This document shows positions 15,916 through 24,024 of a stretch of 64,000 nucleotides of DNA, piece after piece. Origin of the DNA: Lachnospiraceae bacterium (GTDB lineage Bacteria; Bacillota; Clostridia; Lachnospirales; Lachnospiraceae); NCBI GenBank assembly GCA_017615545.1, contig JAFZZY010000022.1:1-64000 (forward strand), written 5' to 3'. The notes under the pieces were generated by a model. That model saw nothing but the letters and a program-made list of their open reading frames with translations. It was not told where the DNA came from and did no database searches. The translations under genes were made by a program, and so were the position numbers. Every line of letters begins with the position of its first letter. Within the stretch, counting starts at the first letter, position 1.

Positions 15916-17286
15916 ATGATCAGAGAGATCAAAGAAACAGAGATCAAAGAGTGCGTGGCGGTCATCCGCGAGAGCTTCAAAACGGTGGCGGATGACCTGG
16001 GGTTCACGCCGGAAAATGCACCGCGTTTCACGGCATTTGCGGTCGATGAAGAGCGGATCGGAAAACAGTTTCACGAAGAGCATCGCCCGATGTTCGGATA
16101 TTTCGAGGGAGAGAAGCTGGTCGGATATTATTCGTTGTCGGGTTCAGGAAAGACAAAAGAGTTGAGTAATCTGGCCGTCCTGCCGGCATATCGGCACCGC
16201 GGGATCGGTGCGCAGCTTCTGAACCATTCGACCGAGAAGACGGTCGAACTGGGCGGCAAGGTGATGCGCATCGGCATCGTCGAGGAGAACCAGGTGCTTC
16301 GCAAATGGTATGAGGCGCACGGATTCGAGCATGTCGGGGCGAATAAATTCCCGTTCCTGCCGTTTACGGTCGGAATGTTGATGAAGCGACTGGTGGAGCC
16401 GAAACCGTGGGATCCTTCCGAGGCCGGATTGTATCGCTATGAGACACACCTGCACACGGTGGAGGGCAGCGCCTGCGGTGTGACGCCGGGACGCGAGTAT
16501 CCCGCTATCTTTAAGGAACGCGGATATGACGGCATCTTCATCACGGACCATTTCTTCCACGGAAATACAAGGCCTTCCCGAGAGCTTCCCTGGCCGGAGT
16601 ACGTGGACGCGTACATGCGCGGCTACGAGGAAGCAAAGGTGGCCGGCGACGCGATCGGATTCAAGGTTTTCTTCGGTATCGAGGAGAACTTCGAGGGCGA
16701 TGAATACATGATCTATGGTGTGGACAGGGAGTTCCTGCTTCAGCACCCGGAGATCCCGCATTGGACGCGGGAAGACATGATAAAAGCGGTCCATGAGGCC
16801 GGCGGCGCCGTTATGCAGGCGCACCCGTTCCGTGACCGTGACTATATCAAGAAGATCCACCTGTATCCCGAAGATGTCGACGGGATCGAGGGCATCAATA
16901 CCGCGAATTCGGCAAATGATAATCTGGCCGCGCTTTGCTATGCACTGCATTTCGGCCTGATGATCCAGGCAGGATCGGACACGCACTTTAAGTACGCGAT
17001 CGACGACGTGAATGGTGGCATCCTCTACGAGAAGCCGATTATGTCCGAACGCGATTACGCTGAGCGTTTGTTGCGCCGTGAGAAGCCGAGGATCTTCTTC
17101 CCGGATGAAATGTTCGCCGGCATGGGAGGCATCAAGATCAAACTGCCCGTGGAGATCCGCAAGAACGGCGCATGGGAGGACTTGAACATCGAAGAGATCG
17201 AAGCGTGGGTCCAGGCTGCCGGAGCGACCATAGGAGACGCGAAGCAGCCGGAAGGCATCGTACGTAAAATCGTCGATAAATTATAA
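15916..17286 (+). CDS. GNAT acetyltransferase fused to a PHP metallophosphoesterase-like domain
   Basis: Residues 1 to about 155 are a GNAT domain (acetyl-CoA loop LPAYRHRGIGAQLL; WYEAHGFEHVG). Residues 172-330 are a PHP domain: HLH in ETHLHT, DHFFHG, the acidic pair IEENFEG, AHPFRD and SDTH, the usual metal-binding His/Asp/Glu set. Total 456 residues. PHP domains cleave phosphoester bonds, for example in histidinol phosphate or DNA polymerase proofreading. I do not know a characterised enzyme with this pairing. The ATG at 15916 is used because GGGGGATAGG precedes it. Terminated by the shared stem at 17293. Confidence 0.78.
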   Translation: MIREIKETEIKECVAVIRESFKTVADDLGFTPENAPRFTAFAVDEERIGKQFHEEHRPMFGYFEGEKLVGYYSLSGSGKTKELSNLAVLPAYRHRGIGAQLLNHSTEKTVELGGKVMRIGIVEENQVLRKWYEAHGFEHVGANKFPFLPFTVGMLMKRLVEPKPWDPSEAGLYRYETHLHTVEGSACGVTPGREYPAIFKERGYDGIFITDHFFHGNTRPSRELPWPEYVDAYMRGYEEAKVAGDAIGFKVFFGIEENFEGDEYMIYGVDREFLLQHPEIPHWTREDMIKAVHEAGGAVMQAHPFRDRDYIKKIHLYPEDVDGIEGINTANSANDNLAALCYALHFGLMIQAGSDTHFKYAIDDVNGGILYEKPIMSERDYAERLLRREKPRIFFPDEMFAGMGGIKIKLPVEIRKNGAWEDLNIEEIEAWVQAAGATIGDAKQPEGIVRKIVDKL

Positions 17287-17292
17287 TAAAAC

Positions 17293-17321
17293 AGGCAGGG
17301 GAGTTTCCCCTGCCTTTGTTT
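17293..17321. terminator. Bidirectional terminator between convergent genes
   Basis: AGGCAGGGG (17293-17301) pairs with CCCCTGCCT (17307-17315). T-rich tracts flank both sides, so it can end the GNAT-PHP gene (+) and the acyltransferase gene (-). Confidence 0.85.
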
Positions 17322-18641
17322 TTATGCAAGTCCCGGCTTGCAGGGACGTCCCTCCTGCCGGCGATAGTAAAAATACAGTTCTTCGGTGGCGAGTGCCATC
17401 TTCGTGACGGCCCAGTCGGTGCCGTGTGGGTAAGTGTACCATGTGTCGGCGAGTGTGTTCAGATCGACGCAGTCGCCGTATTTCCCGAGATATTCGTACT
17501 CGATGTGCACGGAGTACTGTGTCCGTGCCGGGATCTCCATGGAGAACGGCTGGCCTTCGTCGTCGGTGCCCTGCACGTGAAAGCCGGTCATGTCGTGGCG
17601 CATGGTACCATTGCCCAGCCAGATGAATTTCTTTGCGTTCGGGAGGGTGTCCACGTGGACGGAGAGGTCGCCGGTAGAATAGGTGCCGGCCTCGACTTCG
17701 GCCCGGACATTGGCCCGTTCCCACTCGTACCAGTCGGGAATGTGGGTGAAGCCGGTCGGAAAGGCCGACGTTTGCACCTTTGCTTCCGAGTCCATGTGCG
17801 TGGAACCTTCGTCGAAATGCAGCTCGCCGAGCGGACTCATGGTCCAGCTGCTGTGGCAGGCTTCGCAGAAGAGCTTCACGCCCTGGCTGTTCATGCGATA
17901 TTCGGTGCCGCAAACGGGGCATTGGTACAGGACTTTATGAAGCCCCTCGGCGTTTCCTTTGTATTTCGTTTTGCGCCCGCGCTCCTTCTGCCAGGCGAAG
18001 TCGTCGTACTGAAACATCTCGACGATCTTTCGGTTCACCTCGTCCACGGAAGCATTTGCCAGTTCCTCGGGCGTGTAGATGCAGGTCATTTCGGCTTCGG
18101 TCGGCTTGATCTTGCGGTCGTGCAGGTTCCAAAACGGCGAATTCACGTGATGGCCGTGGCAGATCATGGTCACGACGGGCACGTTCAGCAGTTTGCAGAG
18201 CTTCCCAAGGGCCTCGGGAAGGACGGCGGTGGTTCCGCAGAGCGAGTAGCGCGCTTCGGGGTAAATGACGGCGATGTCGCCGTTTTTGATGACCTGGTGC
18301 AACTGGCGGATCAGGATGAAATCGTTCGTGAACTTCCGCTTGCAGATGCAGCCGACGTTCCGCAGGAGTTTCTCGCGGCCGATGAATCCGTCGATCGCAA
18401 CGACGTAGTTTGCGCGCTTCGGGAAGATCGCCTTCGTCGCGACCTTGAAGTCCATAAATGCATTGTGATTACAGAGCAAAACGTAAGGCGGCTTGAGCCC
18501 CTCTACGCGGGTTTTGGTGATCTTGACATGGTGCTTCCACACATCCGGCAGGCTGAGCAGGATCGTCAGCGGCCGCAGATACCATTTGGTGCGGACCGGC
18601 GGTTTCGCCATATCAAAACGCTCGAAATTTTTGTGATCCAT
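17322..18641 (-). CDS. PlsC-like acyltransferase with C-terminal zinc ribbon
   Basis: A 439-residue protein. Residues 30 to about 200 resemble 1-acylglycerol-3-phosphate acyltransferases: the catalytic HxxxxD is His59-Asp64 (NHNAFMD), and the substrate motif is PEARYS in place of the usual EGTRS. Residues 241-262 form a zinc ribbon (CPVC, then CEAC at 259-262). The last 170 residues are strand-rich and unassigned. The lack of a clear membrane segment and the extra zinc ribbon are unusual for PlsC; a role in membrane lipid synthesis is an inference. Start at 18641 follows GGGAGAACCCCC. Confidence 0.72.
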   Translation of the reverse strand: MDHKNFERFDMAKPPVRTKWYLRPLTILLSLPDVWKHHVKITKTRVEGLKPPYVLLCNHNAFMDFKVATKAIFPKRANYVVAIDGFIGREKLLRNVGCICKRKFTNDFILIRQLHQVIKNGDIAVIYPEARYSLCGTTAVLPEALGKLCKLLNVPVVTMICHGHHVNSPFWNLHDRKIKPTEAEMTCIYTPEELANASVDEVNRKIVEMFQYDDFAWQKERGRKTKYKGNAEGLHKVLYQCPVCGTEYRMNSQGVKLFCEACHSSWTMSPLGELHFDEGSTHMDSEAKVQTSAFPTGFTHIPDWYEWERANVRAEVEAGTYSTGDLSVHVDTLPNAKKFIWLGNGTMRHDMTGFHVQGTDDEGQPFSMEIPARTQYSVHIEYEYLGKYGDCVDLNTLADTWYTYPHGTDWAVTKMALATEELYFYYRRQEGRPCKPGLA

Positions 18642-18673
18642 GGGGGTTCTCCCTTACGCTTTTTGTTACATTT

Positions 18674-18702
18674 ATCATACCATAGATGGGGAAATGCGAC
18701 AA
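18674..18702 (-). promoter_or_regulatory. Promoter for the acyltransferase gene
   Basis: On the minus strand TTGTCG (18702-18697) and TATGAT (18679-18674) with a 17-base spacer. It is divergent from the queC promoter about 30 bases away. Confidence 0.6.
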
Positions 18703-18728
18703 GAAAGAATTGATTTTGAAATTAGCGG

Positions 18729-18757
18729 TTGAAATGTGAAATGACTTCTGCTATAAT
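18729..18757 (+). promoter_or_regulatory. Sigma-A promoter for the queuosine operon
   Basis: TTGAAA at 18729-18734 and TATAAT at 18752-18757 with a 17-base spacer. Transcription would begin near 18764, giving a leader of about 145 bases. Confidence 0.75.
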
Positions 18758-18763
18758 CGGGGT

Positions 18764-18909
18764 GCTCGTAAGTTCATTTGTACCTTCCTTACGTTAAACA
18801 AAACCGGGACTACTTTACAGAATATCAGAAGGGTTCGCCGACACGGACCTTACTATACTGTGTTTAAGTGGCTTTGCGGTTTGCAGAGCTTATTTTTTTG
18901 GAGTTTTTT
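18764..18909 (+). promoter_or_regulatory. Structured leader with attenuator in front of queC (candidate preQ1 riboswitch)
   Basis: The leader contains a CGTAAG/CTTACG hairpin (18767-18793) and a further GC-rich region (18803-18850). It then has a terminator-like hairpin GCTTTGC/GCAGAGC (18871-18877 with 18883-18889) followed by seven T (18893-18899), ending only 10 bases before the queC start. A terminator here makes sense only if it is regulated. The operon makes and imports preQ1-type compounds, so a preQ1 aptamer is the natural guess. I could not match the sequence to preQ1 class I, II or III consensus by eye. Confidence 0.5.
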
Positions 18910-19620
18910 ATGAAAGCGTTGGTTTTATTCAGCGGCGGCCTGGACAGTTCGGTCTGTCTGGCGCTTGCGGTGAAAGAGTACGGAGCGGACCAGGTGCTGG
19001 CCCTGTCGGTCTCCTACGGACAGAAGCATAAGAAAGAGATGGAGGCGTCTGAGCGGATCGCCGCGCACTATGGTGTGCAGCGGTTGACGCTGGATCTGGG
19101 CGCGATCTTTGCGGGCAGCGACTGCACCTTGCTGGAGGGCGCTGCGCAGGAGATTCCGCATGAGGCGTACGCCGACCAGCTTGCGAAGACGGGCGGCGCC
19201 CCGGTGAACACTTACGTGCCGTTTCGCAACGGCCTCTTCCTGTCCTCCGCGGCTGCGGTCGCGCTGAGCCACGGCTGCGAGGTCATCTACTACGGCGCTC
19301 ACTCCGACGATGCCGCGGGCAATGCTTACCCGGATACGAGCGTGGAGTTCAACCGCGCGATCTCGGACGCCGTGTACATCGGAAGCGGCGAGGCGCTGCG
19401 TATCATTGCCCCGTTTATCGAAAAAACGAAGGCTGACGTGGTCGCCGTTGGGACGGAGCTTGGCGTGCCGTTTGAACTTACCTGGAGCTGCTACGAGGGT
19501 CACGAGAAGGTCTGCGGTGTCTGCGGAACCTGCCGCGACCGCATCCGCGCGTTCGCAGAGAACGGCCTTGTCGACCCGATCGAATACGAGACCTTAGAAG
19601 GAGTTACCCATGCCGAATGA
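18910..19620 (+). CDS. queC: 7-cyano-7-deazaguanine synthase QueC
   Basis: A 236-residue enzyme that converts 7-carboxy-7-deazaguanine to preQ0 with ATP and ammonia in queuosine synthesis. Motifs: PP-loop FSGGLDSSVCL at the N-terminus, VSYGQKHKKE, and the C-terminal zinc site with four cysteines (CYEGHEKVCGVCGTCRDR). The ATG at 18910 is chosen because GGAG lies 6 bases upstream and the encoded MKALVLFSGG is the family start. Its end overlaps the transporter start by 11 bases. queD and queE are not in the window. Confidence 0.93.
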   Translation: MKALVLFSGGLDSSVCLALAVKEYGADQVLALSVSYGQKHKKEMEASERIAAHYGVQRLTLDLGAIFAGSDCTLLEGAAQEIPHEAYADQLAKTGGAPVNTYVPFRNGLFLSSAAAVALSHGCEVIYYGAHSDDAAGNAYPDTSVEFNRAISDAVYIGSGEALRIIAPFIEKTKADVVAVGTELGVPFELTWSCYEGHEKVCGVCGTCRDRIRAFAENGLVDPIEYETLEGVTHAE

Positions 19621-20335
19621 ATTGATTTTTATACTGACCGTCCTGGTCTACCTGGGGAGCGTCCTAGGCCTATATAAGGTGTTCGGAAAGAACGGCCTGT
19701 ACGCATTCGCGGTCTTCAGCACCCTGCTGGGCAACATCGCGGTCTGCAAGAACATTGACCTCTTCGGTTTTTCGACCACCGCGGGCAATGTCCTGTATGC
19801 GGCGACGTTCCTCGTTACGGACATTCTGTCCGAGAAGTACGGAAAGAAGCACGCGACGAAAGCGGTCGCTTACAGCTTCACGATCATGCTGCTGTGGCTT
19901 TTGGGAACCCAGCTCATCCTGTGGTTCACGCCGAATGAAAACGATTATATCAACGAGAGCCTGAAGGTCGTGTTTGGTCTGGTGCCGCGCATCACGATCG
20001 CGAGCCTGATCGGCTACATCTGCAGCCAGAACCTGGATGTCTTCCTGTACCACTTCATCTGGAAGAAGACCGGAGGCAGCAAGAAGAAACTGTGGCTGCG
20101 AAACAACGGAAGCACGCTCACCAGCCAGCTGATCGACACCGTGATCTTCACGACATTGGCCTTCTGGGGCGTATATCCGACGAATGTATTCTTCAGCATT
20201 CTGATCACAACTTATGTATTTAAGGCGGTCGTAGCGCTGGCCGACACGCCGTTTATGTACCTGGCGCGGAAGATCGTGCCGATGAATGAAAGTGGAGAGG
20301 CGCAGCCTCAAGACAGAAGGGAGACCGCACAATGA
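19610..20335 (+). CDS. Queuosine precursor transporter, VUT/YhhQ family
   Basis: A 241-residue protein with about six membrane helices. The VUT/YhhQ signature is visible: an early hydrophobic block, [20 protein letters not shown], and [17 protein letters not shown] (in part). The family imports preQ0, preQ1 or related deazapurines. AAGGAG precedes the ATG. It overlaps queC upstream, and its stop shares four bases (ATGA) with queF, so the three genes form one tightly coupled operon. The operon may combine salvage and synthesis. Confidence 0.88.
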   Translation: MPNELIFILTVLVYLGSVLGLYKVFGKNGLYAFAVFSTLLGNIAVCKNIDLFGFSTTAGNVLYAATFLVTDILSEKYGKKHATKAVAYSFTIMLLWLLGTQLILWFTPNENDYINESLKVVFGLVPRITIASLIGYICSQNLDVFLYHFIWKKTGGSKKKLWLRNNGSTLTSQLIDTVIFTTLAFWGVYPTNVFFSILITTYVFKAVVALADTPFMYLARKIVPMNESGEAQPQDRRETAQ

Positions 20336-20814
20336 GAGAAAAAGAGAACCTGACACAACTCGGCAGCAAAGAGACCGTTTACCTGACGGACTATGATCCG
20401 ACCGTCCTGGAGTCCTTCGGAAACAAGCACCCGGAGATGGACTACTTTGTAAAGTTTAACTGCCCGGAATTCACGAGCCTGTGCCCGATCACCGGCCAGC
20501 CGGACTTCGCGAACATCATCATTTCCTACGTTCCGGACCAGAAACTGGTGGAGAGCAAGTCGCTCAAACTGTACATGTTCTCCTTCCGTAATCACGGAGA
20601 TTTCCACGAAGATGTCGTCAACACGATCATGAAGGATCTGATCGCGCTGCTGGACCCGAAGTACATCGAGGTTTGGGGAAAATTCCTCCCGCGCGGCGGC
20701 CTGTCGATCGACCCGTACTGCAACTTCGGCAAACCCGGCACCCGCTGGGAGCAGGTAGCCTGGGACCGCATGCGTTACCATGACATGATGCCTGAGAAGG
20801 TAGACAACCGATAA
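20332..20814 (+). CDS. queF: NADPH-dependent 7-cyano-7-deazaguanine reductase QueF
   Basis: A 160-residue unimodular QueF that reduces the nitrile of preQ0 to the amine of preQ1. Motifs: the active-site cysteine in [13 protein letters not shown], the Asp that follows it, the NADPH motif [20 protein letters not shown] (QueF signature E-S/L-K-S-hydrophobic-K), and [12 protein letters not shown]. The length matches the Bacillus type rather than the two-domain E. coli type. Last gene of the operon, followed by a very stable terminator. Confidence 0.93.
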   Translation: MREKENLTQLGSKETVYLTDYDPTVLESFGNKHPEMDYFVKFNCPEFTSLCPITGQPDFANIIISYVPDQKLVESKSLKLYMFSFRNHGDFHEDVVNTIMKDLIALLDPKYIEVWGKFLPRGGLSIDPYCNFGKPGTRWEQVAWDRMRYHDMMPEKVDNR

Positions 20815-20821
20815 AACAAAA

Positions 20822-20859
20822 ACAAAGCGCTCACCGGGAGGGTCCGGTGAGCGCTTTGT
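20822..20859. terminator. Bidirectional terminator, 16-bp perfect stem
   Basis: ACAAAGCGCTCACCGG (20822-20837) pairs perfectly with 20844-20859. T-rich flanks lie on both sides, serving queF (+) and the CotH gene (-). Confidence 0.92.
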
Positions 20860-20880
20860 TGCCTATGTTGCATGCGGCAT

Positions 20881-23271
20881 CTATGTGTATTTTCTTCTCT
20901 TGAACAGTGCTGCAATGAGCAGGCCCAAGATCAGAATTCCCGCAGATACACCGAGCAGAATGTACTCGGTCGTGTTTTCTCCCTGACTTCCGCTGAAGCC
21001 TGAGAAGCTGCTCGGGTTGAAACTGCTTCGGCTCGAGGGGGACGAGGAAGACGAGGAAGAAGAGGAGGGACGTTCGGTAGTTCCCGACTGACCGGATTTC
21101 GGATCAGAGGCGCCGTTGTCGGATGTTTCGGGTTCTTGTGCGGAGGAATTACCTCCGGGTCTCTGTCCGCCGAAACCTCCGGGCATCTGGGACGGGTCGA
21201 AACCTTCCGGCTTCTGCCCATTGAAACCTTCGGGCATCTGGGACGGGTCGAAACCTTCCGGCATCTGTCCGCTGAAGCCTTCGGGCATCTGGGACGGATC
21301 GAAACCTTCCGGCATACTGCTTCCGGATCTGCCGCTGCCGTCGCTGCCGCTACCACTTCCGGGACGGCCGCCGCCGGGCCAACCTCCGCCGAAAGCGTAG
21401 CTGTCGGTATCGCTGGTCTTCAGAGCGGTCGTGGTCAATGAAGGAGTAGCCGTCGACTGTGTTTTAGTCGTGCTGTCATCGGCCGGTTTATCGGTAGTTT
21501 TGTCAGTGGGTTTATTGGTAGTTTTATCGGTAGTCCTGGAACCTCCGCGGTTTCCGCCGAAACCGCCGCCACCGCCCATGGAGCCCATGTCGGAGGTGTT
21601 CAGTCCGCCTACATCGATGAGAGAGGAACTGTCAGCGCTCTGACCGGAAGAAGTGGAAGGAATGGTTCCGTTAAGCTGTCCCTGAACGCTTTCAGCGCGA
21701 AGTACGCAGAACTGCTTGATGGTTTCAACGCCCTTCTGGAAATCTTCATAGGTACAGAACTTCGTCGGGTCTTGCTGAACATATTCAGCGATCAATGCAG
21801 CGGTTTCTTCGATCATCTTAGCGAGATCGACGCTGTTTAAGAACTCCTGGAAATACTCATGATAGAGTTCGGTGTATTCCTCGTTGTCGAAGATCCAGGA
21901 GATCATCGGACGGTCACTCATGCCGCCGGAGACGGGAGTATCGATCGCTGCGTTAACGGAAGAAGAGGCATTGCCGCCCATGAAGGAACCATAGGCCAGG
22001 TTGTAATCCCAAGGGATCATGCAAAGCTTTCCGTCTTCTTCGTAGAGATAGTAGTTGTGGATCATCGAGCCGGTGTAGCTGTCGCCGTTGCACAGGAAGT
22101 TGTGAACGACAAAGTACCGGATGACCTCATCCACGTCGACCGTGTTTTCGAGATCGGTCTGCTCGGTGAGATTCTTCAAGGAGCGGATCAGACGCTTCTG
22201 GTCGGCCTTATTCACGGTCGTTTTCGCGCTGCCGAAGATATTTGAATAGCTGTCGGGATCGTCGTCGATGTATTTGAGTTTTACATCGTCGCTGCCCATT
22301 CCGAAGCCGCCGCCGAAGCCGCCGAAGCCGCCACCGCCGAAGCCTGCGAATCCGCTGCGTCCGGATGAGGACTTACCATCCGAAGAACCCTCGGATGCAT
22401 TGCCCGAATCGGAACTTCCGCCGAAACCGGGAATCGAACTGATATCAAAATCGCCGAAGTCCATATCCGGAATGTTTGAAGGATCGAAGTCACCGAAGTC
22501 CATGTTCGGCATGTCAGAGATATCGAAATTGCCGAAGGGATTCGTGAAGGAACGGTCGGAACCGGAGCTTTCATCACTTTCTTCGGAATCCGAATTCTGC
22601 TTCATGAAGTCGGTCATGTTGAAGTCTTTACCGTTTCCGCGGCCGCCGCCGAAACTCAGACTGTCGGGTTTATAGAGATCGCCGTAGTTGCTTCCGTAGT
22701 TTCTTTCGAGGAAGGACTCCTCGATCGCCTCGACGGCCAGGTACAGGCCCCAGTCCTCACCATTTACGGTGATGTAGGCGAAACTGCACAGGGGCGCATC
22801 TACGCCGAATTCATGCATCAAAGTGTATGCCAGGTAATCCTTCATGTAGGTGTTATCCTGGATGATATTATTGAGACAGAGCTTATCCAGACCGTGATAA
22901 CTCTTCGTGTTGTCATACTGGTCAAACTCGATCTTGAAACTGTAGCGGCTGCTGCCCATGCTCTTAACGGAGCTGAGGGAAGTATTGCCCTTGCCGCGGA
23001 TGCCGACATTTTTCACAGCTTCGCCGTCGATGATCACGTGACAGGAAGTGTAGAGTTCGCTTTCACAGGTCGCCACAAAACTGTCCCAGTCGTCCATCAC
23101 GATGTCGATCGTGTGGACGCGTGTGTTGTCAAACAGGCGGTTCTCGTAGCCGATGGTCCGTTCCTGCGCCTGGATGCCGAAGGCCTGACCGTTGCAGAAC
23201 AGAAGGGCGATGATCATCGTCAAGACCGTGATGACAACGCATATCTTATCGATGTTCTTATGTGTTGACAT
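20881..23271 (-). CDS. CotH kinase family surface protein
   Basis: A 796-residue protein. N-terminal hydrophobic segment (about 10-32), then a CotH domain with VGIRGKGNTS, KLCLNNIIQDNTYMKDYLAY, FLCNGDSYTGSMIHNYYLY and the metal-binding IPWDYNLAYGS, split by a Gly/Ser/Asp-rich insertion (about 200-330). CotH proteins include the Bacillus spore coat kinase. The last third is low complexity: a Thr/Lys linker, a run of near-identical MPEGFDPSQ units, a Ser-rich run, and a final membrane segment (about 766-790) ending in RRKYT. It is the last gene of a VTC-DUF4956-CotH operon, so a link to polyphosphate or surface phosphorylation is possible. Confidence 0.82.
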   Translation of the reverse strand: MSTHKNIDKICVVITVLTMIIALLFCNGQAFGIQAQERTIGYENRLFDNTRVHTIDIVMDDWDSFVATCESELYTSCHVIIDGEAVKNVGIRGKGNTSLSSVKSMGSSRYSFKIEFDQYDNTKSYHGLDKLCLNNIIQDNTYMKDYLAYTLMHEFGVDAPLCSFAYITVNGEDWGLYLAVEAIEESFLERNYGSNYGDLYKPDSLSFGGGRGNGKDFNMTDFMKQNSDSEESDESSGSDRSFTNPFGNFDISDMPNMDFGDFDPSNIPDMDFGDFDISSIPGFGGSSDSGNASEGSSDGKSSSGRSGFAGFGGGGFGGFGGGFGMGSDDVKLKYIDDDPDSYSNIFGSAKTTVNKADQKRLIRSLKNLTEQTDLENTVDVDEVIRYFVVHNFLCNGDSYTGSMIHNYYLYEEDGKLCMIPWDYNLAYGSFMGGNASSSVNAAIDTPVSGGMSDRPMISWIFDNEEYTELYHEYFQEFLNSVDLAKMIEETAALIAEYVQQDPTKFCTYEDFQKGVETIKQFCVLRAESVQGQLNGTIPSTSSGQSADSSSLIDVGGLNTSDMGSMGGGGGFGGNRGGSRTTDKTTNKPTDKTTDKPADDSTTKTQSTATPSLTTTALKTSDTDSYAFGGGWPGGGRPGSGSGSDGSGRSGSSMPEGFDPSQMPEGFSGQMPEGFDPSQMPEGFNGQKPEGFDPSQMPGGFGGQRPGGNSSAQEPETSDNGASDPKSGQSGTTERPSSSSSSSSSPSSRSSFNPSSFSGFSGSQGENTTEYILLGVSAGILILGLLIAALFKRRKYT
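21170..21320 (-). repeat. Coding tandem repeat inside the CotH gene
   Basis: Three near-identical units of about 51 bases encode MPEGFDPSQMPEGF-type segments, separated by SGQ, NGQ or GGQ variants. The repeat is in frame and in the low-complexity stalk, so unit number can change without breaking the gene. Confidence 0.75.
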
Positions 23272-23301
23272 AACCTATTCCTCCACAGGATGGTGATACG
23301 A

Positions 23302-23988
23302 TCAGCCCATGTAATCTCCGTTGTAGCTTACAAGCACTGCGCTCTGAACGCCCTTGATGGCTGCGATCTCATTGACGAAATCGGTGTTGTCATCCTTCAG
23401 GCGGATCTCCATATTGACCTCGACCAGACCCTGCTGCGCACTCTTACTCTTGACTACGCAACGCTCGGACTTCGAGGTGAGCAACGCTTTTGCCATCGTT
23501 TCGCTTTCATGCCCGTCGCACCGGAGCACTACGATGTAAGGATTGCTGTGGGATTTACGGTTAACAAAGATCAGAAGGATGAGACCGATCACAACACTGC
23601 CGATCACTGCGAGCGGGATCATACCTGCTGCGAGGACGATACCGACCGCAATCGACCAGAACAGAAATGCGATATCCAGAGGCTCTTTGATCGCGGTACG
23701 GAAACGCACGATCGAGAGGGCGCCGACCATACCGAGGGACAGAACGACGTTACTCGTAACTGCGAGGATAACGACGGTCGTGATCATGGTCAGGGCGACC
23801 AGGGTGGTTGCGAAACTGGAGGAATACATAACGCCCGAGTAGGTCTTTTTGTACACCAGGAAGATGAACATTCCGATTCCGAAGGCCAGGACCAGAGCGA
23901 TCAGCATATCCAGGATGCTGACGCTGGTGATGTTCTCCAGAAAGTTGGATTTGAAGATGTCGCTGAAAGTGGTTGTCAGTGCTAACAT
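23302..23988 (-). CDS. DUF4956 membrane protein
   Basis: A 228-residue protein with about four membrane helices in the first 150 residues and a soluble C-terminal domain. The signature VLSLGMVGALSIVRFRTAIKE, where RFRT/RFR follows a Gly-Ala-hydrophobic turn, identifies DUF4956. The family is regularly encoded next to VTC-domain proteins, as here (36-base gap upstream) and in the second locus at 62276. Function unknown. I infer it acts with the VTC protein at the membrane, perhaps as channel or anchor. The soluble part has MgtC-like ferredoxin-type strands. Confidence 0.82.
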   Translation of the reverse strand: MLALTTTFSDIFKSNFLENITSVSILDMLIALVLAFGIGMFIFLVYKKTYSGVMYSSSFATTLVALTMITTVVILAVTSNVVLSLGMVGALSIVRFRTAIKEPLDIAFLFWSIAVGIVLAAGMIPLAVIGSVVIGLILLIFVNRKSHSNPYIVVLRCDGHESETMAKALLTSKSERCVVKSKSAQQGLVEVNMEIRLKDDNTDFVNEIAAIKGVQSAVLVSYNGDYMG

Positions 23989-24024
23989 GATAATTTCTCC
24001 TCTGTTATTATTGTGATAGGTAGT

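Noticed and set aside
17316..18713. Long open frame on the plus strand (465 codons) over the acyltransferase gene
   Set aside because: It is the antisense shadow of the PlsC-like gene, with no ribosome site and composition typical of complement reading. The minus-strand protein has clear motifs.
21170..21320. Regularly spaced repeats that could suggest a CRISPR array
   Set aside because: The repeats are in frame with the CotH gene, encode MPEGFDPSQ-type units and have no unique spacers of fixed length.
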